Part shown: one piece after another, positions 10,824 to 21,829 of the stretch
How positions within the stretch are numbered: position 1 is the first letter of the stretch
Layout: each line of letters begins with the position of its first letter
Origin: Whitmania pigra
Taxonomy: Eukaryota; Annelida; Clitellata; Hirudinida; Haemopidae
Reading direction: 5' to 3'
Length of the DNA stretch: 64,000 nt
Assembly (NCBI GenBank): GCA_021613335.1
Contig: JAJTWR010000251.1
Coordinates: 3,059,001 to 3,123,000 of the forward strand
Translations under genes and position numbers: made by a program
Notes under the pieces: generated by a model
The model's input: only the letters and a program-made list of their open reading frames with translations
What the model was told of the DNA's origin: nothing
Database searches by the model: none

Positions 10824-12866
10824 TTATTGATATGAGGTCAAAAATGAATGGGTTTTCAGTCCGGATTTGAAGGCTTCTGACGATTGAGCCAGACGAATGT
10901 TCGGAGGAAGCAGGTTCCAGATCACGGGAGCGGCGACATAAAAGGCCCTATCACTCTGCCTGACACTGCGAGACCGTGGAACGACCAGGGTCCTAGTCTC
11001 GGATGAGCGGAGTGATGCCCTGCCAGGGACGGCTGTGGTACTGATCAGTAGTTCAGTCAAGTAACGAGGGGCTTGACCTGTGGAGGCCTTGTAGACTAGG
11101 AGGGCAGTCTTGTACAGCACCCGCTCCGGGATCTTCAGCCAGTGAAGATTGGCAAGTACCGGGGAGATATGCTCCGATAGCCTCTCTCCTTGTATGAGCC
11201 TGGCAGCCGTGTTCATCACGGTCTGGAAGGTGCTAATGACTTGGTGGTTGACGTTAACCAGCAGAGAATTGCAGTAATCAAGCCGCAATAGAATAAATTG
11301 AATAGTGAGAGACCGGAAAGTCTCAGGTGGTAGGAATGGTTTCGCCTCCTTGAGGATGCGAAGCTTGGCATAGCAAGCAGCAGCAACCCGATTTACATGG
11401 GATTTCATGGAAAGGGAAGAGTCCAAGTAGACCCCCAGATTCCTGACGGTCCGTAAAGGGGTGATGGGAGAACCAGCCAGCTGGAGCGGGAGGTCACTGA
11501 TATGACCAAGTCGAGCCTGGGTGCCGAACCTGATTGCTTCAGCATTGAGTAGTAGCCTATTGGAGGCTGTCCAGGAAATAATGTCGTGAAGGCAGTCCGA
11601 CAAACGACCAACAAGGGTGGGGGCGTCTTCAAGCCTGGAGTTGCCGTAGATCTGAATGTCATCGGCATACTGATGACTGAAAAGTCTATGTTTGGAGATG
11701 ATGCTTTCAATGTCAGCCACATATAATGTGAACAATATTGGTCCTAAGACAGATCCCTGGGGAACGCCCGATTGCACAAGATGGGTGGGACTAGCAGCTT
11801 GTGACGACACTATTGTCTCATGTCGTTCCGACAAATAATTTCTGAACCACTGCAGTGCATTGTGACGAACTCCAAATGTTTCATCCAGCCTGGCGATGAG
11901 GATGTCATGGTCAACGGTGTCAAAGGCCGCTGACATGTCCAGCAGAAGGAGAAGAGAGACCTGACCTGCATCAAGTGCCATGCTTATGTCAGACACAACC
12001 TTCAGTACGGCGGTCTCAGTGGAGTGACGCGGTCGATAGGCAGACTGTGTGCTGGGAAAGCGAGCATTGCTGTTGAGGTAGAACAGGAGGAGTCTAAGTA
12101 CAAGTCGTTCGAGAAGCTTTGAAATGACGCTTAGATTCGATATTGGGCGGTACGATGAAGGTGCTAACAGGTCGAGGGTGGGCTTCTTGAGTATGGGCTG
12201 AACTTGTACCATCTTGAAGGAGTGGGGAACTTGGCCCAGGAGTAAGAATTTGTTGAACAGATGAACGACGAATAGAGCAAGAACATGCGAGACCTTCTTC
12301 AGCAACCAGTCCTGACTGCTTGTGGGGGAGGGGGTTGATGAGCTCATGGATCTCACCTATGGAGGTTGGCTGACTAGACCAGTAGCATCTCCGATGAGCT
12401 TCCATCTTCTGGCAAGATGGCGCACCTCTGCTATGCGCCTGGCATAGTAGTTACGACGCTTTTGATGTAGCAGAGCAGCATACGAGCGGACACAAGCCCT
12501 GATGATGTCGGTGCTGGCACGCCGTCTTCTGAGTCGAGTCAGATGTGATCTCACCCTCATGCACTCAGCATCAAACCATGGCTGTCTGTATTTGTAGAAG
12601 CGTGGCGTCGATAGGGGGAGGGACCTCTCAACTACCTCATTGAGAGTGTTATTGTAAAGCTCAGCCAGGCAATCAGCATCCATGGAGGTCCACATCTCTG
12701 GGTTGGTCAAAGGAGAGGTGCTGAGAAGTCGTTCGAAGAGAGGAATTTCAAGATTCCTCCAGAGCCTGACCCTATTTGCATCTGGTATGTGACGAGGGAC
12801 TGAGGACGAAGTCATCCAAGTTAGAAGTTTGTGGTCAAAAAGATCACTTTCCAACTTCTCGACCAC
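10824..12866 (-). pseudogene. L2-like LINE: endonuclease C-terminus, linker and reverse transcriptase
   Basis: One frame running from 12866 to 10824, interrupted by a single in-frame TAG at 12357-12359. First part: LESDLFDHKLL, the S/D-H end of the AP-endonuclease. Second part (about 510 codons): SYRPISNLSVISKLLE, LDMSAAFDTVDH (motif A), VPQGSVLGPILF (motif B), HQYADDIQIYG (motif C, YADD intact), LGVYLDSSLSMKSHV, LDYCNSLL, LHWLKIPERV and a WNLLPPNIR-type C-terminus, typical of the L2/CR1 group. RT copies element RNA at a nicked target. Without the stop it would be complete through the tail. Confidence 0.85.
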
Positions 12867-13024
12867 CGTAACAGGTAAGCCATCGTCGTCTCTCTCAAGG
12901 ACAATGTCCAGGGTTCCACCGCAATCATGGGTGGAACCGGCAACAATCTGTCTGAAGCCAAAAGATGAAATGAGATTACTGAAGACCAGGCTGTTCGAAT
13001 CATCAGTCTTTTTGAGGTGAACAT

Positions 13025-13573
13025 TTATGTCCCCAGTAACAAACAGTGTCGGGGAGCCAATGACAAACGACGCAGTAGCTCCGAGAGTTCTAAGAAGAAC
13101 AGAGTCTCTATGTTTCCAGTCCTGTATATTGTCAGTAGGTTTATGTGTTTGGCGTCTTTGTTTATGTGAACGGCAAGAGATTCAAAGGTAGTTGGGTTGA
13201 AACAGAGGTTTTGCTGCTGCAGTTTAACTGAAGGGGAGGACAGCACAGCCAGGCCACCATGGTTTGTCCTCAGGGACCTCTGGGCAGGGCCTACACGAGG
13301 TCTCGGGCGATCAATGACCGAAAAGCCTCGAGCTCGTAGCAGATTAATTGCCAAGGAACCCTCATCGTGCCAGGTCTCAATCGCCGACAGCACATTGACT
13401 TTGCCAGCAGCCATAATCTCCGAGAGGGCGTCAAACTTTTTCCTTATCGATCGGATGTTCAGACATCCCATTCTAAGAGCAACATCCTGGTCTTTCACAA
13501 TCGGTGTTTGGCGAGGGGGCGAGGGGATGCATGGAAGCCAGTACTTCGGTCGCCAGATCCGGAGGTGGAACAA
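13025..13573 (-). pseudogene. L2-like LINE: AP endonuclease N-terminal part
   Basis: Encodes MGCLNIRSIRKKFDAL, then a SAIETWHDE segment (the catalytic E of the exonuclease/endonuclease fold) and GGLAVL. The expected G-D-I-N-V-H block follows in another frame near 13020-13035, so one frameshift around 13025-13070 separates it from the rest of the protein. Confidence 0.8.
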
Positions 13574-13852
13574 CGACTTTCGTATAGCTCTGTCAAGAGC
13601 ATGGATACAATGTTGATAATAGTGTCAGTTATCAGTTATCAGTCTTTTGCAGTCTTTATTAGCAAACAAAATGAAAGTCTTAGCCCATTCTCTTGGAGCT
13701 CATTATAAAGATTCAAATAGCTAACTGTAATGAATTACCACCCCTGCTCTGGATTTTCCTGGTGATGAGCACTTGATTTTTTACATTGCCGTAAGAGCAT
13801 ATCAAGAAACCCATTGGATGGCAAAAATTATATGAAGCTTTTGGCCATACTG

Positions 13853-14240
13853 TCATGTTATAGTTGATTCATTGTTTGGACCACAACAATTCCATACCTT
13901 CACAGTGAAGTTATGTCCCAGAGCATGGTACATCTGCATAACTTCAGTATCTGCTTTAAGAATTGATCTCAATTTATTTAAAAATCCTTGTTTCTTTCAA
14001 TGCAATTATAAAGCCTATTGTACATGAGCTACATTTTATGCTCACATCAATGATCTATTTATGGTTCTTGAAAGGGAAACTTTAACCTTGAAATCTCATG
14101 AAATTTCATGTTATAGTTGATGTACGGTTTGAACCTTAACAACGCTATACCTTCCATTGAAGCTGTGTCTCACAGCATGATGCATCTGATTAATTTCATC
14201 ATCTACTCCAAAAATTGATCTCAAAATGTTTAAAAATGTC
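13853..14240. repeat. Diverged tandem duplication
   Basis: 13853-13990 and 14107-14240 share catgttatagttgat, a run around cataccttc, a cagcatg block, and aattgatctcaa followed by tttaaaaat. They look like two diverged copies about 250 bp apart, inside the pogo-like element. No coding signal. Confidence 0.5.
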
Positions 14241-14750
14241 TCTTAAGATTTGTACATTTAAAATATGTGATTTCCATATTTGGGGAGTTATGGGACACAG
14301 AGACTTGTTAAGCGGACTCTTTGCAGCGTGGAATTGGTTAACTAGTTCGTTACCGTCTTTTGAAGTATTGCTTCACTGTTGTCTTACAAATTATTATGCG
14401 TGAACAATCTGCCTTCCAAAGTAGGAAGTTGAGGCAAATCTTAAAATAAAAATAGTTTCGAGGAAGAATAGGAGAGAGAACGCAATTCCAGCGAGCTCAT
14501 GAATCGTTAACCAGTTCTTTGAAGTTTTTAAACAATTTATTAACTGACGTAATGCATATTCAAAAAATCAATCAGAAGACCAATAATTATTATAATATCA
14601 TCAGCTAAGCCTTCAAATCTGTAAAAAGTCGAAGAGTCTTCATATTCATTTTCGGCTCTTGCCGGATCGCAGGCTAGTTCAAGGTCCGGGTGGTCACTTT
14701 ATTCCTTTCCTGTAGACTTTTCTAAAAAGCCTTTCTAAAGCCCCTCAGAA

Positions 14751-15640
14751 TCAAATCCTATGACACTTTGCCCCATGCTCGTGCAACCCACGTGCATACC
14801 TCGGAATACAAGGCCTTCCTGTCTCGTCCAGACGGCATGTGAGTATGTGTGCCGTTCGGCGTCCATTCCTCTCTCTCAGATCTGTCAATTTATCAACGAT
14901 TAACGTTGCAGTTTGGACGATAGACCACCCGGGATGATTGCAGTGTGACATCCGCTTAATTTGAACATCTTCTTAACTGACTCCTCTTTATGAGCAGTCA
15001 TTGCATCCATGATCAAGCGCGAGCTCTTTGAAAAGAATCCCCTCGTTTGAGAACATTTCTGAATCCAGAGCTTCATGCTGAAAATTGTTCGCATTGTCTC
15101 TTGAAAATCAATATTTGTTTTGACTTGGTGTCAGCCGCAGAGCATCCAAGTATGACTGTTAAACATATCCGTTTGTGACCACTTGCTGTTATTGCCATAG
15201 TTCTGGCGCCAGATGCTTCCACTGTTCTCCTAGCGGGTCGAAAGCTATCTCTTTCTTTTTTCCAAGACCCATAACTTTAGATGCCATTTCGCATTTTGGC
15301 CAAGGCCTGCACGTTTTCTCAGGTTCAGTTTCTCAAGCAAGCATTCCTTCTTTCTCCATTCGCAAACCAACACCTCATTAACGTTGAACTCCCGTGCAGC
15401 TGCTCTGTTACCTTGGTCTTTTGCCCTAGAAACGACTTGAAGCTTATTGACAACAAGTTACGTTTATCAGCCGCTTTTTTAACGATGTCGATATTTCAAT
15501 CAAGAGCACTTCTGTCTATATATCACTGTATCTATCAAGCACCGGCCGCTCAGCCAACTGAAGATTTTTTGACAACTTTTAAATTTGATTGTTTATATAT
15601 CAGAAACTGCTTCAATTTAATATTTGTAATTTTAATTTAA
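14751..15640 (-). pseudogene. pogo/Tigger-type (DDE_1) transposase remnant
   Basis: Minus-strand frames give FFSKSSRLIMDAMTAHK, SVKKMFKLSGCHTAIIPGG and LSSKLQ, the D...AH...IPGG-T-S-LQP block of DDE_1 transposases including the second catalytic Asp. 15200-15600 gives worn N-terminal pieces (NGERRNACL, GKKK-like). Several frameshifts; not functional. Confidence 0.6.
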
Positions 15641-15789
15641 ATGTTAGATTTTTCTAGCCAAAAGAAAAAAATGCGTCTATTGGTGCGTGTTATAATTGTT
15701 TTATAAGGGATATTTTACATAAATTGGAAAAATTGCGTGTTATATTCGTCCGCGTGTTAATTTCGTAAAAAAACGGTATATTGAGATAA

Positions 15790-16500
15790 AATATAATACA
15801 AATAGTATGTAATATGTTATGCAAATATAATATGTAACATGTTGACACAAAAGCCATTTTATTTTGTTTTTCAGTCATCCATTTCTTCAGCTATCATTCA
15901 TTATTTTTTTTTTTTTTATCAGTTATCTCAATCCTGTGATGAACTGGTTCCCTCTTACCCCTTCCCTTATCGCTCAACAGTAAAGTATCTAGACAAAATA
16001 ATCATGAACGAAAATGTTTTATTGATAACTAAACTATTATCCAAATAAAAACACATTCCGAAAATTTCGCAATAAAATAAAGATTCTTTTTCCTTGATAT
16101 GGGCTCTAGAATTGCTAAAAGGTTGTAAGAAATTGTTTCGAATGTGGTATAAATTAGGTAAAATAAACGATGTTATCCATTTTTTTTTTTTTTAGAAAAT
16201 GATTGAAAACTTATTTTAATGTTATGCAATTTTTTTTTTTAATGTTCTTATGGATTTAAAACGCAATTTTCAAATTTCACAATCATCGAACAGCTTTCTT
16301 TTTGGATTTAAAAATATTTTCATGGAAGGTAAAATCTTGTTGAAGTACGTTTAGATCTGATGGTAAATTGGACTTTAAGTTAAAATCACAAAATTGTTAC
16401 AAATTGGAATCAAATACATACAACTATTATTGTGTTGTGATGAGGAATCAACGAAAGTGGAACGCGCCAAGAACACAATGGAACATGTTCTATAAATAGC
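15790..16500. other. No gene recognised
   Basis: AT-rich with several poly(T)/poly(A) runs (15905-15920, 16180-16195, 16230-16240). No family motif in any frame. Confidence 0.5.
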
Positions 16501-16524
16501 CTTGGGCTACCATTCTCACTTTGT

Positions 16525-16639
16525 GCGCCCGCATGGCCTAACGGTTAAGGCGGTACCTCTCACGATGGCAGCACGGGATTCAAATCCCGCTGCGGGAGCA
16601 CCGTCCTAATCATCTAGCTATGCAACGGACGTTAATAAA
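16525..16639 (+). mobile_element. tRNA-derived SINE, best copy
   Basis: tRNA-like head gcgcccgcatggcctaacgg with an A box (tggcctaacgg) and a B box (ggattcaaatccc), closing with gcgggagcacc; the 5' gcgcccg and 3' cgggagc can nearly pair as an acceptor stem. It is followed by the family tail cctaatcatctagctatgca-acggacgttaataaa. The pol III promoter boxes are intact. It is not called a functional tRNA because the anticodon arm does not fold well and the same unit recurs with a fixed tail. Confidence 0.85.
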
Positions 16640-16675
16640 GCATTACTTTTTTTGCTGTTGTTTTGCACTCTCAGT

Positions 16676-16770
16676 GCGCCCGCATGGCCTAACGTTTAAG
16701 GCTGCGCCTCCCACGATGGCAGCGCGGATTCACCGTCCTAATCATCTAGCTATGCAACGGACGTTAATAA
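16676..16770 (+). mobile_element. tRNA-derived SINE, copy with internal deletion
   Basis: Same head and tail as the copy just upstream, but the B box region is shortened (gcgcggattcaccgtcc). A tail-only relic follows at 16812-16850. These lie in a row with short spacers, suggesting repeated insertion near tails. Confidence 0.8.
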
Positions 16771-16867
16771 TAAAAAAAACAAAGCTCGCACTCTCTCTTC
16801 GTCGTCGTCTCCCGTTCTAAACATCTAGTTATGAAATGGACGTTAATAATATACACACATGCTCGCA

Positions 16868-16888
16868 CTCTCTCTCTCTCTCTCTCGT
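16868..16888 (+). repeat. (CT)n microsatellite
   Basis: About ten ct dinucleotides directly after a SINE tail relic. Confidence 0.9.
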
Positions 16889-17150
16889 ATAGTGACCGTG
16901 TATGGGTGATTGTTTAATTGATAATACCGTCATGTTTAACTTCGTCTTCTTCGGAATCTCAGTGATAAACCATTTTGGAGACGAGGATGGGATCCGAAGA
17001 TAAATTTTTTTCTATGACGACGATGTTCTTGGAAGAAAATCGACGACGAGACGAAGAAAACAAGAAACGCGGCGATGTTTTGTTGCGACTGCTGGGGGAA
17101 CTGAGTTTACATTCGTCTACACGAAGAACTGAACTACCGTGATCAGCAGG
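16889..17150 (+). pseudogene. Possible LTR/leader and gag start of a retrotransposon
   Basis: tttggagacgaggatgggat (16973-16992) looks like the primer-binding/leader region of some gypsy elements and leads into a frame beginning MGSEDKFFSM (16988), charged, ending at a stop near 17142. No protease or RT follows. Weak call. Confidence 0.25.
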
Positions 17151-17179
17151 ACTCAGACGTTCAACCACGTCAGAATGTA

Positions 17180-18008
17180 TATTTTTCTTTTAGTTGAATA
17201 AACATGCCGGACCAAATGGCAAGTCGTAGCGAAAACCGGTGGCGGAATTTTTCGGATTGCGGTTGTGTGAATGTTGTTTTAAGGAAAATGAAGAAAGTTT
17301 GAAGACGTTGGGTGTGATAGACAAGAAAGAGTTGACTGATATTAACAAGGAAATTCAGGAATTGAAGACCATTCTGAGGAGGAACGAGGACATTATGGCG
17401 GCTTTAGAGGATCAGAAGAAGGAGGTTCATGGGTTAAAGTCCAAGATTGATGATATGATAAGAGACTCCACCAAAAAATGGGATGAACACCAGCAGGCTA
17501 CAAGTATGCTAAAAACAAAGATAGATGGTCTGACAAAGGAATCCATCAAGAAATTGAATGAACACCAGCAGGCCACATAGGAATGGTCTAGCCTGTTTAA
17601 AGAACAGGTAAATCTGCTGGTCATTGACGTTGGGGTCGTTCAAAAATCTGTCGTAGCTACAAGGAACACATTTGAAATAAATTCTGATAGATTAAATCGA
17701 AAGAATAATGTAGTGGCATATAATTTACCTGAAAATAAATCAAAGTCAAAGGACAAGGATGCCCAATTTCAAATAGTGATCACAACGTCATCAGCTTCAG
17801 ACCAAATGTTCCATCGGACTGGTTGTCCAATCAGACGGTGTCATCTACAACACACAACTTCAGGATGATTATCTCATGCTCAATGGATATTTACAGGGCT
17901 TAAATTGTAATTTGCTTTTTCAGTTCGGTCCCACAGTGGATGAATGTCGGAAGGAGTTCAGATATAAGGTGGGAGTGGCTTTTGAACTGTACGTTCCAAA
18001 ATTGTCAG
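17180..18008 (+). pseudogene. LINE ORF1 remnant (coiled coil plus RRM-like)
   Basis: Best stretch 17239-17577: a Cys-containing start (LRLCECCFKE), then a long charged coiled coil (KKELTDINKEIQEL, DEHQQAT repeats). After a stop it continues with RLNRKNNVVAYNLPENK, the basic/RRM start of CR1/L1-type ORF1 proteins. It stops at the RLE-type LINE at 18010. It may belong with the CR1-like pieces right of 21830, with the endonuclease region lost. Confidence 0.55.
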
Positions 18009-18009
18009 C

Positions 18010-18252
18010 AATAGTTACTTACTTATTACTCCGCCTTGGAGCTCCGACAGGGATCCTCAGAGGAGTTTCCCCCGTCTTCAAACGTTTCGGCCCTTTGTAT
18101 CTCCTTACGTTTTCGGGGGGTGGGCCGCATCCGGTGATCAGCCGGATGTCCCTGTCGGTTTGGTCTATCTGGACCCAACTGTTACCGCCGGCTATGAGAG
18201 GCACTCATCGGCCTTGTTATGCCGGTCACTGCCGTCTTGGACAGGAGCGACT
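18010..18252 (-). repeat. 3' end of RLE-type LINE; direct repeat copy 1
   Basis: About 240 bp nearly identical to 21386-21621 (this copy has one extra ctta at 18019-18022 and an a/t difference near 18243). On the minus strand it ends ggcggagtaataagtaagta, a short tandem tail typical of LINE 3' ends. Confidence 0.85.
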
Positions 18253-20146
18253 GGGGGTAGTGCCTCATCCCTTCTAAGTCGGCTGCGATAGTCCAGTCGT
18301 TTGCCTCTGCCAGAATGTCTCGCCTGGGGGTTTGGCATCTCTTTTTGCAGAGGTGTGCGAAGCCCTCGCGCAAGAAGTAAATCTTTCGCTGATTTACAAT
18401 CGTGCGCGAGTTTGCTTTGGATACTGCTGCCTTTGCGGCTTCACACACTTCTCGAAGGACCTGGTTATGTCGCCATGTGTACCGACCATTGGCAAGGGCA
18501 TACGTGCAGTTGCTGAGCACGTGATGCAGTGTCTCGGTCCCGCCGCAGAGCCGGCATTCGGTGTCTTCCACCATGCCCCACTTTTGCAAATTGTCCCTGG
18601 AGGGCAACTGGTCGTACACTGACCTTATCGCGTAGGCAAGTCGGAGCGGGGACATCTTCCACATGTCGCTCCAGGTAAGGGATCTTTGCATCACGTCTTC
18701 CCACGTTGTCCACTTACCCTGCTGTGACTGCTGGACTGCCTTCGTGACTCGGTCTTGTTCCACTTTCCTCCTCCTTTCCTGGATAATCATAGCAGCTCTG
18801 ACTGATGCGCTCGCCTTGGACCATTTTGGCAAGTGGTTCCATCCAACTGCATGACGATCCGTCTGGGTAGGACCTCTCATTTCCTCGAACATCAGCTCGG
18901 CAACTGATTCGTCGATCTCATTCTGCGCTCTGAATTTCCTTCCAGATCTGAGCAGTGGTTTGACTTCGCGGATCCTGTTGTCCGCGGAGTTGTTGAGCAT
19001 CCACTGCGTTCTTATTTTGGAGAGTTTGTACTCTTCCACGATGGACCTTAGTGGCAATCGCAGGCTCGTGCTCCTACTGTAGAGGGCAACCGATGACAGC
19101 GCTGGAGGTAGGCCTAGCCATTTTCTGGTGTATCGGTTAACTTTCCTCTCTAGTTTCTCGACCACTGACACCCCAATCTCATAGATGGTTAACGGCCAGA
19201 GCAGTCTTGGAAGGAGAACGAACTGGAGCAACCACACTTTGAACCGCCTTTGCAGCGGTGCCTCGTCGAATGCCTGCAGTCCCTTGATGGTTTGTTGGAG
19301 TATGGCGTCCCTCATGCTCTTGTCGGTGAGAGATTTGTCGAAAACCCTTCCAAGGCTTTTCACCGGTTCTTCGGATACTGTGGGAATTCGCTGCTCCGCC
19401 ACATCGAAGAACACGTCCTCGCGAATTTTCCCCCTGACTAGGGCGAGACTTCTGGATTTCGCAGGCTTGAAAGCCATTCGACACCACCCTAGAAGGTCAT
19501 TCAACTTGTCCAGGGTATTTTGGACAACCTTCTTCCTGTTCATGATCAGGGTAGTGTCATCCATAAATGCCTTTATTGGAGGCATGTACACACCTTTACC
19601 AATGTGCGCCTCTGGAATACGAGACCCAGCTGCCTTCAGTAGGATTTGCATCGCCAGTACAAATAAGGAAAGAGAAATCGTGCACCCCATAGCTATTCCA
19701 ACCTCTAGAGGCACCCACCTTGTAGTGTACGTCTTGGTGGAAAACCGCATCATGAACCCGTTAAAATATTCCTGCAGGATGTGAATAACGGTCTGAGGCA
19801 CATGATGGGCCTCCAATGTTTTCCATAGGAACTGGTGTGGTACTGACCCGTATGCGTTCGCTAGGTCCAGCCACACGACGTACAAACTCAGCCGGTTTCT
19901 CTTGGCTCTCTGGATAGCTTCCCAGATCATCGAGGTATGCTCGATACAACCGGGTACACCTGGAATGCCTCCCTTTTGGACTGAAATGTCCACGTACTGA
20001 TTAGACATCACGAACTCCGTGAGCCTCGATGCCATGATAGAGAAAAATATTTTCCCTTCTACGTTCAACAGCGACATTGGTCTGAATTGATTCAGACCAT
20101 TGGAGTCTTTCTCCTTTGGAATGTAGACGCCCTCTGCCTTTTCCAC
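18182..20146 (-). pseudogene. RLE-type (R2-like) LINE: reverse transcriptase to zinc knuckle
   Basis: 654-codon frame. Motifs in order: QFRPMSLLNVEGKIF, VQKGGIPGVPGCIEHT, WLDLANAYGSVPH (motif A), AMGCTISLSLF (motif B), FMDDTTLIM (motif C, DD intact), LGWCRMAFKPAKS (motif D), then a CRLCGG...HHVLSNC knuckle and GRYTWRHNQVL. RT of target-primed retrotransposition. The C-terminal restriction-like endonuclease expected after the DW...ADL...HYPQ block is absent: after HYPQSLL the frame enters the 240-bp 3' repeat and stops. One frameshift at about 20092-20146 separates it from the N-terminal part. Confidence 0.85.
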
Positions 20147-21345
20147 TCATCATCGACAGTGGCCAACGACCACGCTCTCTGAATGAGGGAATGCAGCAGA
20201 TATAGTGTCTTGGGACATCTTTTGTACAGGAGATAGGGAACTCCATTGGGCCCTGGCGCTGATCGGTTTCTCGCTTTCCTCACAACTCCTCTCACCTCCT
20301 CGAACGAAGGAGACGCCAAGCAAAAGGGACTGGTCGGCAGAGGCACCGCCGGGATGTCAGCCCTTTCCTGTAGAGATTCATGGCGGAGGGCGTCACTGTA
20401 CGTTTTGAGTAAGTGATCCTCCAATTTGTCTTGCTCTACAGAAAGTTCTCCCGATTTCGGAGGGTCTAGTAGCAATCTCCCGTATCTGTACGGATCGCTA
20501 AAGAAGCTTCTCATAGCTCTCCTCCTCTCGTACTTCCTCTGTCTCCCTCTTTCTGCGCGGCGCAAGTCCCTCACTCGTCTCTTCACGTCCTCCCATAGGA
20601 CGGAGAGTCCTTCTCTCTCGTCTTCTTTGGCCACCTTCCACCGACGGCGAAGCGCTTTCTTTTCGCCTTTGAGGCGTCCAAGTTCGCGCTGTCGCCTGGA
20701 GTCTTTCGTTTCCTGGGGTCGTCTGACAGGCACAACCCCAAATCTCTCGATGCACTTGCTGTAGATGAAGTCACTGAAGGATTTCACTGATCCATCCTTC
20801 AGGCTTTTCTTAAGTCCCTGCTTAAGTTCCTCATCCAGTCCTGACCAGCCTTTCTTGTCGTTTCCTCGAGGGAACTTTATCCTGCCTCTTGGGGGGTCTT
20901 GTCCTTGGCGAGAGACTCGGACACACTCGGAACTGTGGTGTGACTCCGGTCCGGTGTCGTCCGGCGTTTTACCTATCTGCAACTTTGCGATAGTACGCTG
21001 TCTCAATGCCTCACACCCGCAATTTGATTTTGTTTGGTGGACTTTGAGTCCCCTCTCGGTTGCGAAAACTCTTCCACACGTACATCTTCTAACTGGCACG
21101 CCATTGTCCTGGGCGTTATTCAGAATGGAAAGTCCGTTGGAAGCAAATTCGGTAATCCTTGAGTCCGTTGATGGTCCGTCATTCTCCCCCTCCTTTCGGC
21201 TGGGACCATGGGGGCATATTTCCGTAGTTGATGTGGTAGCAGCTTGGTTTTTTATCGCGATCGGGGAGCTGGCCCACTCGCGACCTCGTCTCTCCGAGAT
21301 GCCACCTGTCAATCCAGGTCGTCGCCAGTCTTTCCTGGTTGTCAC
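20092..21345 (-). pseudogene. RLE-type LINE: N-terminal zinc finger and start of RT
   Basis: 417 codons. Contains CTCGRVFATERGLKVHQTKS ending in C, a C2HC/C2H2 finger of the kind that precedes RT in R2/NeSL-type elements, then a very basic linker (RRERRRAMRSFF region) and RNRSAPGPNGVPYLLYK, RT motif 0/1. Overlaps the downstream frame by about 55 bp, so one indel breaks an original single ORF. First Met position is uncertain; the frame starts about 40 bp inside the 5' repeat boundary. Confidence 0.8.
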
Positions 21346-21385
21346 TCGGTCTGTTCCCGAGCGCCAAATGGCCAGTGCCGTGATG

Positions 21386-21621
21386 TAGTTACTTATTACT
21401 CCGCCTTGGAGCTCCGACAGGGATCCTCAGAGGAGTTTCCCCCGTCTTCAAACGTTTCGGCCCTTTGTATCTCCTTACGTTTTCGGGGGGTGGGCCGCAT
21501 CCGGTGATCAGCCGGATGTCCCTGTCGGTTTGGTCTATCTGGACCCAACTGTTACCGCCGGCTATGAGAGGCACTCATCGGCCTTGTTATGCCGGTCACT
21601 GCCGTCTTGGACTGGAGCGAC
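21386..21621 (-). repeat. Direct repeat copy 2: 3' end of a second RLE-type LINE
   Basis: Near-identical to 18010-18252 and abutting the 5' side of the RLE element. Simplest reading: the 3' end of a 5'-truncated upstream copy in head-to-tail order. It is cut at the codon run for the PQSLLSKTA segment of the first copy. Confidence 0.85.
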
Positions 21622-21810
21622 TGCGAAAGCTCTCAATGGCTTCTTCATGTCGCATATAACCTGTTTATCACCTGCAAACTTCGACTATGCGAGGCTCTCG
21701 TTGGCCTTATTATGTCGATCGCCTCCACCCCAGTTTGCCTACAGCGGTCATGAAAGCTCTCAGTGGCTTCTTCACACCCTCTTAATATATGCAAACTGGG
21801 CCTTATAATT
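21622..21810. repeat. Internal repeat with gaaagctctca-tggcttcttca units
   Basis: gaaagctctcaatggcttct (21626) and gaaagctctcagtggcttct (21749) lie about 123 bp apart, each followed by tcacac or tcatgt. A reverse copy (gaagtcactgagagctttt, cctcc-like ccccag block) is at 42780-42830. Confidence 0.6.
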
Positions 21811-21829
21811 TCTTATAATAGTATTCAAA

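Larger units (their letters stand above)
10640..13625 (-). mobile_element. L2-like non-LTR retrotransposon, 5'-truncated
   Basis: Minus-strand element with an apurinic endonuclease and a reverse transcriptase, no ORF1, and a 3' end of A-rich aaaataaaat/aagata units (10710-10800). Only one frameshift and one stop break the protein, so it is not very old. Lies within the pogo-like element. Confidence 0.7.
10044..15776 (-). mobile_element. pogo/Tigger-like DNA transposon, split by a nested LINE
   Basis: Left end, after TA (10042-10043), reads ccgtattttcgcccatatca; right end inverted reads ccgttttttt-acgaaattaa, both rich in cacgcg, and is followed by TA (15777-15778). The shared arms are imperfect. 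Inside, 14751-15640 holds a DDE_1-type transposase remnant on the minus strand. A 3-kb LINE sits at about 10640-13625, leaving roughly 2.7 kb of original element. Confidence 0.6.

Noticed and set aside
16525..16605. Functional tRNA gene
   Set aside because: Repeated with the same non-tRNA tail, weak anticodon stem and varied copies; a SINE explains it better.
16988..17142. Host gene starting MGSEDKFF
   Set aside because: Leader sequence looks like that of an LTR retrotransposon and the frame is short; listed as a weak element remnant.
18019..18277. Plus-strand frames across the RLE repeat
   Set aside because: Antisense shadows of the LINE protein and its 3' repeat.
18010..21621. LTRs of an LTR retrotransposon
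   Set aside because: The enclosed protein is an RLE-type LINE reverse transcriptase with no protease or integrase, and the repeats end in a LINE-type tail.
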